Shown here: positions 53,506 through 62,298 of the stretch, in pieces
Layout of the letters: every line of letters begins with the position of its first letter
Numbering within the stretch: position 1 is the first letter of the stretch
Source: Rhizobium sp. ZPR4
GTDB lineage: Bacteria > Pseudomonadota > Alphaproteobacteria > Rhizobiales > Rhizobiaceae
Length of the DNA stretch: 64,000 nucleotides
Assembly: GCF_040215725.1 (NCBI RefSeq)
Contig: NZ_CP157969.1
Span: 620,001 to 684,000, forward strand
Reading direction: 5' to 3'
The notes under the pieces: generated by a model
Database searches by the model: none
Told to the model about the DNA's origin: nothing
Seen by the model: the letters and a program-made list of their open reading frames with translations, nothing else
Made by a program: the position numbers and the translations under genes

Positions 53506-54639
53506 TCAGTTGGGATTTGCCGGGTTCGCATTAGGATCGTTCGACGGCTGCACCTCGTTGTTGATGATGACAGGCGAGCCGTTGTTGAGTTTCAGCTGGC
53601 CGGAGGTCACAACCACTTCGCCTGCGTTCAACCCCTTGGTCACCGAGATCTGATCGCCTCGCGCCTGCCCCGTGCTGACGAATTTCTGATTGGCGACGAG
53701 CTGCGGCTTTCCGTCCGCGCCATTGCCCTTGTCGGTCACCACGTAGACGACATTGCCGTAAGGATTGATGGTGACGGCGGTCTGCGGCAGGGAGATGTAC
53801 TCTTTCGGCTCCCCGACCACCACCGTTATGTTGCCGAACATGCCGGGCAGCAGCTTGCGGTCAGTATTGGGGAAGGTTGCCCGGATGGTGATGTTGCGGC
53901 TCTGCGTGTCCACCAGCGGGCTGATCGCCGTGATCTTGCCGTCGAAATTTTGGGTGCCATAGGCATCGACCGTTGCCGTCACCGCTTGTCCGACCTTCAG
54001 CTGCGACAGGGCCTGCTGCGGCATCGAAAAATCAAACTGGATCGGATCAAGCGACTGCAAGGTCACGACGGCCGTCCCGGCGGACAGATACTGGCCGAGG
54101 CTCACCAGCTTGATGCCGAGGTGGCCATCGAAGGGCGCGCGGATCGAATATTGATCGATCAACGCCTGCTGTGACGCGACCTGCGCCTGCGCCGCCTTCC
54201 AGTTCGCCAGATCGCTATCGACCTGGCTTTGCGCGATGGTGTTGGCCTTGATCAGCCTGGAGTCGCGATCATAGGCGATTTGAGCATTGGCCATCGTCGC
54301 CTTGTATTGATCCAACGTCGCGATCTGCTGATCGGCAAGCAGCTGCACAATAAGATCGCCCTTCTTGACGTCCTGGCCATCCTCGAAGCCGATCTTCTGG
54401 ACGATGCCCTGGACCTGCGCCGAAAGATTGGCGCCTTCGACGGCATTGAAGCTGCCGATCGACTGCAGTGTCGTCTGCCATGGACTCGTCGCCGCGGTAA
54501 TTGTCGAGATGGTCTGCGGTGGCGACTTGAGATTAGCCAGATAAGCCGCAATCATGCGGTTCTTGAATGCCTGGAAGCCGAAGATCCCGCCAAGGATCAG
54601 GCCTATGATGATCAGCATGATTATCATGCGTTTTATCAT
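53506..54639 (-). CDS. RND efflux periplasmic adaptor (membrane fusion protein)
   Basis: A 377-residue adaptor from ATG 54639. It has an N-terminal membrane anchor (MIIMLIIIGLILGGIFGFQA), lipoyl half-motif ANLSAQVQGIVQKIGFEDGQ, an alpha hairpin, second half IRAPFDGHLGIKLVSLGQYL, and the beta-barrel and C-terminal domains (VTKGLNAGEVVVTSGQLKLN). It links the RND pump to a TolC-type channel. Pro/Asn-rich C-terminal tail is disordered. It is the first gene of the two-gene operon. Confidence 0.93.
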   Translation of the reverse strand: MIKRMIIMLIIIGLILGGIFGFQAFKNRMIAAYLANLKSPPQTISTITAATSPWQTTLQSIGSFNAVEGANLSAQVQGIVQKIGFEDGQDVKKGDLIVQLLADQQIATLDQYKATMANAQIAYDRDSRLIKANTIAQSQVDSDLANWKAAQAQVASQQALIDQYSIRAPFDGHLGIKLVSLGQYLSAGTAVVTLQSLDPIQFDFSMPQQALSQLKVGQAVTATVDAYGTQNFDGKITAISPLVDTQSRNITIRATFPNTDRKLLPGMFGNITVVVGEPKEYISLPQTAVTINPYGNVVYVVTDKGNGADGKPQLVANQKFVSTGQARGDQISVTKGLNAGEVVVTSGQLKLNNGSPVIINNEVQPSNDPNANPANPN

Positions 54640-55147
54640 GAGTGGTAACTCTACTCTTCAGGAACAGGTCGGGAGGAATTCTGATGGCGGTGGCGCGATA
54701 GGATTTCACGGCAATCCTCTCAGAAACCCGCCGATGCCCAAACAGTCGCAAGCACATGGTTCCCTGCGGCCAATCTCTATATGGAAAGCGACCATTATGG
54801 GGACTGACAGGCTCGATCAGCCAGATTCCTTGGCGAAGACGCTCGTCACGCAGTCGTGCGCTTCGCCCGCCGAAGACTGCGCTGACCTTGCAATGATTCC
54901 AGCTGGCGGCGTTCCGTGTGGCCATCCTCTGTAAACCTCACCAGTCAAACGCCATTGGCCTGCCTCTGCATTCGATCAAGGATAAGTTGTTATTATCCGA
55001 TCCACAACAGCCGATTTCATATGCCTAGATCCATATTTAATGGAGTCTTGAATAAAAGCAATCATAGCCCCGCGCACGACAGTCATCTCAAATCGCCATG
55101 GCATTGGCGACCTTGGATGGGGTGCGCTGGGCAAGCCGCTTCAGCCC
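54640..55147. other. 508-bp intergenic region upstream of the RND operon
   Basis: It contains the promoter side of the RND operon (minus strand) and the 3' side of the VOC gene (also minus strand, ends at 55148). No domain-bearing frame, RNA or repeat could be supported. The part around 54990-55060 is AT-richer and could hold the promoter. Confidence 0.4.
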
Positions 55148-55621
55148 TCAGCCACGCCGAGCCGCGTCGATCGCCGCCACATCGATTTTCTTCATGGTCA
55201 TCATTGCATCGAAAGCCCGCTTTGCCTGATCGCCGCCCTCACGAAGCGCCTCCATCAGAATACGCGGCGTGATCTGCCAGGAAACGCCCCATTTGTCCTT
55301 GCACCAGCCGCATTCGCTCTCCTGGCCGCCATTGCCGACAATGGCGTTCCAATAACGATCCGTCTCTTGCTGATCCTCGGTATAGATCTGAAACGAAAAG
55401 GCTTCATTGTGTTTGAACACCGGACCGCCATTCAGGCCGACGCAAGCGACACCTGCAACCGTAAACTCGACGACCAGCACATCGCCCTGCTTGCCCTCCG
55501 GATAGTTTCCCGGTGCGCGGATGACGGCGCCCATGGTGCTGTCGGGAAAAGTCTCGACATAAAAATTGGCGGCGGCCTCTGCATCCTTATCGTACCACAA
55601 GCAAATCGTGTTCTTTGCCAT
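55148..55621 (-). CDS. VOC family protein (PhnB/3-demethylubiquinone methyltransferase-like)
   Basis: A 157-residue protein from ATG 55621, with GGAGGA 9 nt upstream. It shows the PhnB-like VOC pattern: ICLWYDKDAEAAANFYVETF, FSFQIYTEDQQETDRYWNAI, GWCKDKWGVSWQITPRIL. The family is common and mostly uncharacterised; members bind metals or small hydrophobic ligands. A longer in-frame extension upstream to 55957 lacks support. Divergent from the P-loop protein. Confidence 0.88.
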   Translation of the reverse strand: MAKNTICLWYDKDAEAAANFYVETFPDSTMGAVIRAPGNYPEGKQGDVLVVEFTVAGVACVGLNGGPVFKHNEAFSFQIYTEDQQETDRYWNAIVGNGGQESECGWCKDKWGVSWQITPRILMEALREGGDQAKRAFDAMMTMKKIDVAAIDAARRG

Positions 55622-55856
55622 TACTCTGGTCCTCCTGCTCTCCGTTTCCCGTCTTTTTGAAATAGGCGCTAGATCGCATTTCTCCACCCTCATGAACGCC
55701 ATTTCGGCTGGGCAACGACCGGCTTCCTGTCGTAGCCTTGACATCCGACGGACCATTGAAGGGTTCAGACATGTCGGAATCGCGCTGCGAGAGATTATGG
55801 CAAGGGTGCGAAAAAGCAGGCGTCTTTCGAGCCCGAAAAGCCGATTGGAGTTCACG

Positions 55857-56402
55857 ATGCTAGTCAACATAAGCGGATGGCCAGGTGTTGGTAAGTTGAC
55901 AACCGGACGCGAATTGCAGGCAATTCTGGGCGGAAAGCTGCTCGACAACCACACCATTTTGAATGTAGGGCGCGCTTTGGCCGAAGGCGGGACAGCGGAG
56001 TATTACGATTTAGTCCGCGCCGTCAGATCTGTCGCGTTCGCTGCAATTCTAAAACTGCCGCCAGCTCTGCCCATCATTTTGACAAGCGTTGTTGCCCGCG
56101 GAGGATCGAACGGATTTCTTGAGGAAAATTGGCAAGCGATCATCGATCTCGCACAAGCGCGAAATTGCCCGCTCTTCTCCGTTACGCTGACGTGCTCGCC
56201 CGTCGAGAACGCTCGCCGCATCGCCAGCGAAGATCGCGGCAAGAGCGGAAAAAGTCGAAAGGCAGAGATTTTAGATAGGCTTGTCGTCGAACGCTCGCTT
56301 TTCGACGATGGGGCGACACATCGCACGACCATCGATAACACGACCTCGTCTCCCCGGGAGACGGCGCAACATATTCAAGATTGGATCAAGACTTTCCAAT
56401 AA
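55857..56402 (+). CDS. Small P-loop kinase-like ATP-binding protein
   Basis: A 181-residue protein from ATG 55857. Walker A is GWPGVGKLTTG at residues ~7-17, which resembles small-molecule phosphotransferases and AAA-type kinases. A second region ILTSVVARGGSNGFLEENWQ may carry the Walker B-like strand. The lid-like segment is rich in Arg/Lys (RIASEDRGKSGKSRKAEIL), as in nucleotide or antibiotic kinases. No close family is recognised. Isolated gene. Confidence 0.75.
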   Translation: MLVNISGWPGVGKLTTGRELQAILGGKLLDNHTILNVGRALAEGGTAEYYDLVRAVRSVAFAAILKLPPALPIILTSVVARGGSNGFLEENWQAIIDLAQARNCPLFSVTLTCSPVENARRIASEDRGKSGKSRKAEILDRLVVERSLFDDGATHRTTIDNTTSSPRETAQHIQDWIKTFQ

Positions 56403-56654
56403 GGTTCGCAGGCCGTGGCCAGCCACAAAAGGAAGAAATGAAAAACGTGTCTTCTATCGGGAATGCAGCCCAGCAGGGCTCGTGAACGCTTGGCGGCTAC
56501 ATCACTCAAATCGGCGATTTTAATGAGCAATTCCAACGATCTAGACGCCTCGGCCGGACAAGGACGGTCGAGGCGTTGAACAATGCAGCGCAAAGCGGGA
56601 GCCGCAGATCAGGCCAGGATCATTCCGCATGCGCATATTCAGCGAAAGCAAAGC

Positions 56655-57041
56655 CTAGTGGCGATCGTGGCCATGACCGTGGTCGCCGCCATGATCTTGC
56701 GACGAGGTGGACGACGTCGATGGCGTGCTCACACCGACATTGCCTGAGTCAATCAGGTCGGCGGAGGATGCGGTGCGGTCAAGGAGTGCGTCGACGCGAT
56801 TCAGATCTCCTTCGCATCGTCCCTCCTGCCGATTGTGATGGGCGTCCATCGCGGCGGAATAAAGTCCCATGGCTTCACTCTTCTGTTGGCCCGCCGGAGC
56901 ATCACGCAACTCCGTTCCGGTCAACTGAAGACTTTCCACACAGCTCAACGCAGCGAAGCTTGGAACGGATGAGGTCGCAAGAGCGGCAAAGGTCGCTCCC
57001 AGGACAGCGAAAACGATCGTCGGTTTGGGCATTTTCAACAT
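56655..57041 (-). CDS. Small secreted protein with His-rich C-terminus
   Basis: A 128-residue protein from ATG 57041, with GGAGG 6 nt upstream and a Sec signal (KPTIVFAVLGATFAALATSS, cleavage near VPSFAA). The mature part has two Cys (SCVESLQLTG and GRCEGDLNRVDALLD) that could form a disulfide. The tail ends DHGGDHGHGHDRH, a likely Ni/Zn/Cu-binding stretch. I do not recognise the family. An FNR-like site lies ~130 bp upstream. Confidence 0.65.
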   Translation of the reverse strand: MLKMPKPTIVFAVLGATFAALATSSVPSFAALSCVESLQLTGTELRDAPAGQQKSEAMGLYSAAMDAHHNRQEGRCEGDLNRVDALLDRTASSADLIDSGNVGVSTPSTSSTSSQDHGGDHGHGHDRH

Positions 57042-57682
57042 TGCAACCTCCATCAGGAGCGATTGCCGGTTCTGCCGAACAGGCATGATTTCCGATTTGT
57101 GAAAGCCCGGCGGTTTTCAGCAGCGCCGGCATCTTGCAGTCTGAACCGCTTGGGATAGGCCCGATATGATCTGGATCAATGCATTCAACCTTTCGGCTGC
57201 ATCGATCTCGATAAATATGTCAGAAGTTGAATTTTCTCTTCGCCGCCAAGAAGGACGCAACTAGCCGCAGAGATGATGTTTGGTCTTGGCCTATTACCCG
57301 CCGGGAGACGAGGCTATCGGCAGCTTAACCCTTGTTCCCAATATGAAATTTCGTCTGGTTAGTTGCCGAAACAGCGCGCACTTGGGCATGTCATCGTCCA
57401 ATGGCATCCAGCTATTTTCTGCGTAATCTCTTGCCGTTACATGGGTGCTAAACAGTTCATCACAACTGTTTCACTAAGAAGTGCTTGGCTTGTGATACCG
57501 ATCGCCCGCCGCTCGTTTTCCTGCTAATATATTGTAATATTTCAAGAAATTCTCAAATCTTCCCGAAAAGCGCTATCTGCTTCCCGCCAATTGTTAATCC
57601 GAGTTAAGTTTTCGAAAAATACTCTCCATTATAATATTCTCTCTAGGGGGTGTGTCGATCTCAAATTCTGAAGGCATCCTAT
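57042..57682. promoter_or_regulatory. 641-bp divergent upstream region with an FNR/FixK-like site
   Basis: It separates the His-rich secreted gene (minus) and the Crp/Fnr gene (plus). At 57166-57180 lies ATGATCTGGATCAAT, which has the TGAT-N4-ATCA core of FNR/FixK boxes (consensus TTGAT-N4-ATCAA, one mismatch). The right third is AT-rich and includes TATAAT at 57630-57635. No gene was found. Confidence 0.5.
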
Positions 57683-58435
57683 ATGCCACATGATCTACTT
57701 CCACTTGACGGAAAGTCCGGTATCCCTTCTGCCTCGACAAACTGGAATACATATCATTTACCCTTGAATATGCCTTACTTGACTATGGGGAGAGGTGCCC
57801 TGGATGCGCTTGTCACCCGCAAACGTATCTGCATGAAGGGGTGCGATCTTATCCGCGAGGGAGAAGGAGGGCGAAACGCATATTTGATCTATAGTGGTTG
57901 GGCTTGCTCTTACAGGCTCTTGCGTAATGGAACGCGACAGATCATCAATTTCCATGTTCCCGGAGATCTCCTGGGTATCAGGCGACTTCTTGCTCCCGAT
58001 TGCGACGATAATCTTTGTGCCATAACCTGTATTGAGGTGGGAGAGATCGACATTGAGAGCCTTTTAACAGCACTTTGTGCTGATAATTGCCTTGCCATGT
58101 CCATCCTTTGGTCTGTCTTCCGAGGCGAAGCCATCATAGCTCAGCATCTGGTTGATATCGGACGGCGCAAGCCGATCAATAGGACTGCTCATTTTTTTCT
58201 TGAACTTGGTGCCAGATTGAATCTCGCTGGCCTTGGCACGAGGACTGCATATGAATGTCCCTTGACGCAGTCACTGATTGCCGATGCACTGGGGTTGACT
58301 GCCGTTCATTTCAATCGCGTTCTAAAGCAGCTGCGCGAGTTGAATGCCATGACATTTCATGAAGGACGCGTGGAGTTTCTTGATGGCGGAAAGCTGGAGC
58401 ATCTAGCCGATTTCAACTCGTCATATCTGCGATAG
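57683..58435 (+). CDS. Crp/Fnr-family transcriptional regulator
   Basis: A 250-residue regulator from ATG 57683 (GAAGG ~9 nt upstream). The cyclic nucleotide-binding-like domain spans ~40-145 (DLIREGEGGRNAYLIYSGWA, IINFHVPGDLLGIRRLL). The C-terminal HTH reads LTQSLIADALGLTAVHFNRV followed by LKQLRE. The N-terminal Cys cluster that binds the iron-sulfur centre in true FNR is absent. Such regulators are numerous in rhizobia. The target genes are unknown; the divergent His-rich gene is one candidate. Confidence 0.88.
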   Translation: MPHDLLPLDGKSGIPSASTNWNTYHLPLNMPYLTMGRGALDALVTRKRICMKGCDLIREGEGGRNAYLIYSGWACSYRLLRNGTRQIINFHVPGDLLGIRRLLAPDCDDNLCAITCIEVGEIDIESLLTALCADNCLAMSILWSVFRGEAIIAQHLVDIGRRKPINRTAHFFLELGARLNLAGLGTRTAYECPLTQSLIADALGLTAVHFNRVLKQLRELNAMTFHEGRVEFLDGGKLEHLADFNSSYLR

Positions 58436-58527
58436 CCAGTGTTTGGAGAATATCGACTGGTTGCTACCGACCGATAGAGCATGGGCGGCCAAACCACACA
58501 CCCGGAGAACGGTCTTTCGGACGCCGG

Positions 58528-59430
58528 CTAGGCAATCCCGGGCTTTCGATAGTCGATCCCGTTTGCTGCGAATTGCTCCCGAAGCCATTTCGCCGCCGGG
58601 CCGGCCGGACGCTGCTTGTGCCAGACGAGCTCAAGCGCGACCGGATGCGCTCCTTCGTCGAATTGGAGCACCGGCGTCGCCAGTCTGGAAGCCAGTGGCG
58701 AATTCTCCAGAATATGGGCAGGTATCAGCGCCCATCCGATCCCCTGCTGCAGAATCTGCAAAATAACCCAGTGACTTTCGACCCACCATACTTCGGCGGC
58801 AACGCGCAAACGGTGAGTTTCCGTGCCGTCGCTTCGCTTCGTCACCATGATCTGACGGTGACGTTTGAGCTCCTCCCAGGTGACGGGAGCCTGCGCCAGC
58901 GGATGGTCGCGGCCGCAAACCAGAATGAGGGGAACCCAGCCGATCGTGTGAAAGCCGAGCATGGGCGGAAGATCCTCCTGCCGCCACATCACGCCGAGAT
59001 CGGCCTTGCCGTCGAGAACCAATCCGACGACGTCCTTGGTCGGCGGAAACAGCAGCTCCAGCTCGACATGCGGGAAGCGATCGGCAAAGGCAGCAAACAA
59101 CGCGCCGGTCGATGGCTCGGGGTACAATTCGTCGATCGCAACGACAAGCCGTGTCTCGACATGCTCTTCGAAGCTTCTTGCAACGCCGATCAAATGTTCG
59201 CGGCGGTCGAGAAGCAGCCTTGCCTCCGGCAACAGCCGCCTGCCCGCCGCGGTCAATGTCGGGCTTCTTGTCGCCCTGCTGAAAAGCTTGACGCCGAGAT
59301 CGTCCTCCAGCGTCGAGACGAGCAGGCTTACCGCCGATTGCGCCTTGCGCAAACGCCGAGCCGCCGCCGAAAACGAGCCTGCTTCGACGGCGATGACGAA
59401 GGCTTCCAATTGCTCGAGTGAAACCGCCAT
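58528..59430 (-). CDS. LysR-family transcriptional regulator
   Basis: A 300-residue regulator. The HTH is at ~5-65 (QLEAFVIAVEAGSFSAAARR, AQSAVSLLVSTLEDDLGVKL). The C-terminal part is a LysR substrate-binding domain (VVAIDELYPEPSTGALFAAF, LGVMWRQEDLPPML). It is divergent from the PACE exporter gene with an 84-bp shared region, the usual arrangement of a LysR activator and its target. Confidence 0.92.
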   Translation of the reverse strand: MAVSLEQLEAFVIAVEAGSFSAAARRLRKAQSAVSLLVSTLEDDLGVKLFSRATRSPTLTAAGRRLLPEARLLLDRREHLIGVARSFEEHVETRLVVAIDELYPEPSTGALFAAFADRFPHVELELLFPPTKDVVGLVLDGKADLGVMWRQEDLPPMLGFHTIGWVPLILVCGRDHPLAQAPVTWEELKRHRQIMVTKRSDGTETHRLRVAAEVWWVESHWVILQILQQGIGWALIPAHILENSPLASRLATPVLQFDEGAHPVALELVWHKQRPAGPAAKWLREQFAANGIDYRKPGIA

Positions 59431-59443
59431 CTATGCGAATTCC

Positions 59444-59482
59444 AGATACTATCTAACTTTACCTATATGAAATAACAGATAG
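59444..59482. promoter_or_regulatory. Candidate LysR operator between the regulator and exporter genes
   Basis: AGATACTATCT (59444-59454) is a palindrome with a central C, and a third half-site AGATAG lies at 59477-59482. Both are within the 84-bp divergent region. LysR regulators bind such dyads next to the target promoter. Confidence 0.45.
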
Positions 59483-59514
59483 AAAAGCCGCCGACAACAA
59501 CAGAGGACTTTGAA

Positions 59515-59949
59515 ATGCGTAGCTTCAAGGACCGCGTCCGGCATGCGGTCATGTTCGAACTCATCGGTCTGGCGATCTTTACGCCAGGCGCCGCCTTGCT
59601 GTTCGATCAGCCCCTCGAACATATGGGGATTGTCGGCATCATCTCCGCCACGGCGGCGACGGTGTGGAATTTCGTCTACAACGTCGGGTTCGACAAGGCG
59701 ATGATGCGCGTCAGGGGCAGCGTACAGAAGACCATCCCGATCCGTATCGCCCACACGGCTTTGTTCGAAGCCGGTCTGATCGTCGTACTCATTCCCTTCA
59801 TCGCCTGGTATCTCGGGATCAGCCTGATGGCGGCACTGGCGATGGATATCGCGATCGTCGCGTTTTACCTGGTATATGCCTTCTTCTTCAACATCGCGTA
59901 TGACCGCGTGTTTCCCATCGGGATACGGCCGATGCCACAGGCATCCTGA
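59515..59949 (+). CDS. PACE-family efflux transporter (AceI-like)
   Basis: A 144-residue inner-membrane protein with four membrane segments in two tandem halves. The family motifs are present: RVRHAVMFELIGLAIFTPGA with the key Glu in TM1, WNFVYNVGFDKAMMR, a second RIAHTALFEAGLIVVLIPFI, and FNIAYDRVFP at the end. PACE proteins export chlorhexidine and short-chain diamines. Divergent LysR regulators are typical for the family (AceR/AceI in Acinetobacter). Confidence 0.9.
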   Translation: MRSFKDRVRHAVMFELIGLAIFTPGAALLFDQPLEHMGIVGIISATAATVWNFVYNVGFDKAMMRVRGSVQKTIPIRIAHTALFEAGLIVVLIPFIAWYLGISLMAALAMDIAIVAFYLVYAFFFNIAYDRVFPIGIRPMPQAS

Positions 59950-60085
59950 AGACCGGGGCCCCTCGTCTTGAAATCTGACAGGCGCATCGCAGTAGTGCGC
60001 CAGCTTCAGCATGACGACTGGGCCTCGGACCTTCAACTACACATAGTGTAGGCGCATATTCCGCCGCCTGGCGCGCGCTCCATCA

Positions 60086-60121
60086 GCCTCTCGTCGGGAA
60101 AATGCCCGACGAGAGGCTTTT
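60086..60121 (+). terminator. Rho-independent terminator
   Basis: GCCTCTCGTCGGG (60086-60098) pairs perfectly with CCCGACGAGAGGC (60105-60117) around a 6-nt loop, followed by TTTT. It lies 137 bp after the PACE gene and before the metal-chelate importer genes. Confidence 0.85.
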
Positions 60122-60235
60122 CGGCACAAAGAAATAAATATGACTTTTTTCCTCTTGTTTGTGACCGGGCGGCAAGGCTATATCGCGCGGGCGCGTTCGT
60201 TCGATCGCGCTGACTATAGCCACCGGGATATTTTC

Positions 60236-61261
60236 GTGACCATATTGAAATCAGTTTTGACCATTTCAGTTCTTTGCGCGGCCCTCGGCTTTGCCGCAAC
60301 GGCAGCTTCTGCCGCCTCCACCAGCTATCCGTTGACCATCGACAATTGCGGCGCCAAGGTCACCTTCCAGAAGGCTCCGGAGCGCGCCATCGGGCTCGGA
60401 CAGAATAGCGCCGAAATCCTTCTCCTGCTCGGCCTCGAGGGCAAAATGGCCGGCACGGCCTTTTGGCCGAGCAAGGTTCTGCCGCAACTCGCCGAGGCCA
60501 ATGCCAAGGTCAAACTGCTGACCGTCGAATTCCCGACTTTTGAATCGATCCTCTCTGAAAATCCTGATTTCGTCGCTGCCGCCCTGCCGAGCCTGATGGG
60601 GCCGAGCAGCAAGGTCGCCAAGCGCGAGGATTTCGAAAAGCTCGGCATCCCGACCTATCTATCGCCGAGCACCTGCCTCAGTACCGCCGTGGTCAAGGAT
60701 CAATATGGCAGCCGTGGAGAGCTTTGGAACATGGATCTCCTCTACAAGGAGATCGACGAACTCTCGCAGATTTTCGACGTGCCCGATCGCGGGCAGGCCT
60801 TGATCGCTGACTTCAAGGCCCGCGAAGCCGCGCTCCGCTCCACTGTTTCCAAGGATGGCAAGCAGCTCTCCTATGTCTTCTGGTTTTCCAGCCAATCGCC
60901 CTCCTCCGACGCCTATCTCGGCGGCAAGAACAGCGCATCCGGCTTCATCGCCGATCTGCTTGGCGGCCATAACGCGATTACGGCGGAAGCGGAATGGCCC
61001 ACGCTCGGCTGGGAGAGCATCATTGCGGCCAACCCTGATGTCATCGTCGTCGCCAGCCTCGACCGCAATCGCTGGGAGCTCGACAAGCCGGAAGCCAAGA
61101 TCAAGTTTCTCACCACCGATCCCGCCGTCAGCCAGCTAGCCGCGGTCAAGAACAAAGCGATTGTCGTCATGGACGGCCAGGCCATGAACCCGACCATCCG
61201 GACGATCTATGGCGCCGAGCAGGTCGCCCAGCAGCTCAAGGCGCTTGGTCTCCTGAAGTGA
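60236..61261 (+). CDS. Periplasmic binding protein of a FecCD-type metal-chelate importer
   Basis: A 341-residue protein. GTG 60236 gives a clean Sec signal (TILKSVLTISVLCAALGFAA); an upstream ATG at 60140 would add a non-signal extension. It matches the class III (BtuF/FhuD-like) binding proteins: VTFQKAPERAIGLGQNSAEI, EFPTFESILSENPDFVAAAL, GWESIIAANPDVIVVASL. Ligands are iron-siderophores, haem, cobalamin or other metal chelates. Its stop overlaps the permease start (GTGA). Confidence 0.9.
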   Translation: MTILKSVLTISVLCAALGFAATAASAASTSYPLTIDNCGAKVTFQKAPERAIGLGQNSAEILLLLGLEGKMAGTAFWPSKVLPQLAEANAKVKLLTVEFPTFESILSENPDFVAAALPSLMGPSSKVAKREDFEKLGIPTYLSPSTCLSTAVVKDQYGSRGELWNMDLLYKEIDELSQIFDVPDRGQALIADFKAREAALRSTVSKDGKQLSYVFWFSSQSPSSDAYLGGKNSASGFIADLLGGHNAITAEAEWPTLGWESIIAANPDVIVVASLDRNRWELDKPEAKIKFLTTDPAVSQLAAVKNKAIVVMDGQAMNPTIRTIYGAEQVAQQLKALGLLK

Positions 61262-62298
61262 TCGATACATACCGGACCCTGAAGCAGCTGGCCATTATCG
61301 GCCTGCTGCTTTTCGCCTCTCTCGCGGCGATCGGCCTGACGATCGGTGTCAGCGTCGGCATCGGTGATCTACCGATCCCGCTTTCAACGACCTTCTACGC
61401 CATCACCAACAGGCTGGGATGGACGGGTATCGAACTTAACCGCATCCACGAAACGGTGATCTGGGACTATCGCCTCAGCCGGGCACTGGTGGCCGCTTTC
61501 TGCGGAGCGGGCCTCGCGCTCTCAGGGGCGATCATGCAGTCGCTCCTTCGCAACCCTCTTGCCGAACCCTATGTGCTCGGCATTTCGGCGGGTGCCTCGA
61601 CTGGCGCGGTGTCCATCGTCATACTCAATATCGGCGCCGGCGCGGTTTCGCTTTCGGCGGGTGCCTTTGCCGGCGCGTTCGCAGCCTTTTTCTTTGTCGC
61701 TCTGCTTTCAAACGGCACACGAGGCGGCGCTGATCGTACCATCCTTGCCGGTGTTGCCGCCTCTCAGCTGTTCAACGCTGCGACCTCCTATGTCGTGACG
61801 ACATCGGGAAACGCACAGCAGGCGCGGGATGTGATGTTCTGGCTGCTCGGCAGTTTCGGCGGCGTTCGCTGGCCGGAATTCATGCTGGTCGCAACCATTG
61901 TCGGCTTCGGGCTTGCGGTCTGTCTGCTCTATGCGCGCGTGCTCGACGCGTTCGCCTTTGGCGACGAGGCCGCCTCGTCTCTTGGCGTCAATGTCGGGCG
62001 GGCGCGGATCGGGCTCTTCGCATTGACTGCGATGATGACGGCGACGATTGTCAGCATGGTCGGTTCGATCGGCTTTGTCGGCCTCGTCGTGCCGCACGCG
62101 GCGCGCTTCTTCGTCGGCCCACTCCATATCCGGCTGCTGCCAGCCTGCGCCATCGTCGGCGCGATCTTCATGGTGCTGGCGGACATCGCATCGCGCGCCC
62201 TCATCCCCCAGCAGGTTCTGCCGATCGGTGTGGTTACGGCACTGGTTGGCGTTCCCTTCTTCTCCATCATTCTCTACCGGTTCCAGCGCGCATCATGA
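61258..62298 (+). CDS. FecCD-family ABC permease
   Basis: A 346-residue permease from GTG 61258, with about ten membrane segments. Family motifs are visible: RLSRALVAAFCGAGLALSGA, IMQSLLRNPLAEPYVLGISA, GASTGAV, and near the end GFVGLVVPHAARFFVGP. Together with the binding protein and ATPase it forms an importer for iron-siderophore, cobalamin or similar complexes. Starts and stops overlap on both sides. Confidence 0.93.
   Translation: MIDTYRTLKQLAIIGLLLFASLAAIGLTIGVSVGIGDLPIPLSTTFYAITNRLGWTGIELNRIHETVIWDYRLSRALVAAFCGAGLALSGAIMQSLLRNPLAEPYVLGISAGASTGAVSIVILNIGAGAVSLSAGAFAGAFAAFFFVALLSNGTRGGADRTILAGVAASQLFNAATSYVVTTSGNAQQARDVMFWLLGSFGGVRWPEFMLVATIVGFGLAVCLLYARVLDAFAFGDEAASSLGVNVGRARIGLFALTAMMTATIVSMVGSIGFVGLVVPHAARFFVGPLHIRLLPACAIVGAIFMVLADIASRALIPQQVLPIGVVTALVGVPFFSIILYRFQRAS

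Noticed and set aside
51109..54174. A plus-strand open frame of about 1,020 codons opposite the RND genes
   Set aside because: It is antisense to two clearly recognised efflux genes, is rich in Arg, Asp and His, and has no domain.
55622..55957. N-terminal extension of the VOC protein
   Set aside because: The extension has no family match and the internal ATG 55621 has a good ribosome site; the extended form would also overlap the divergent P-loop gene.
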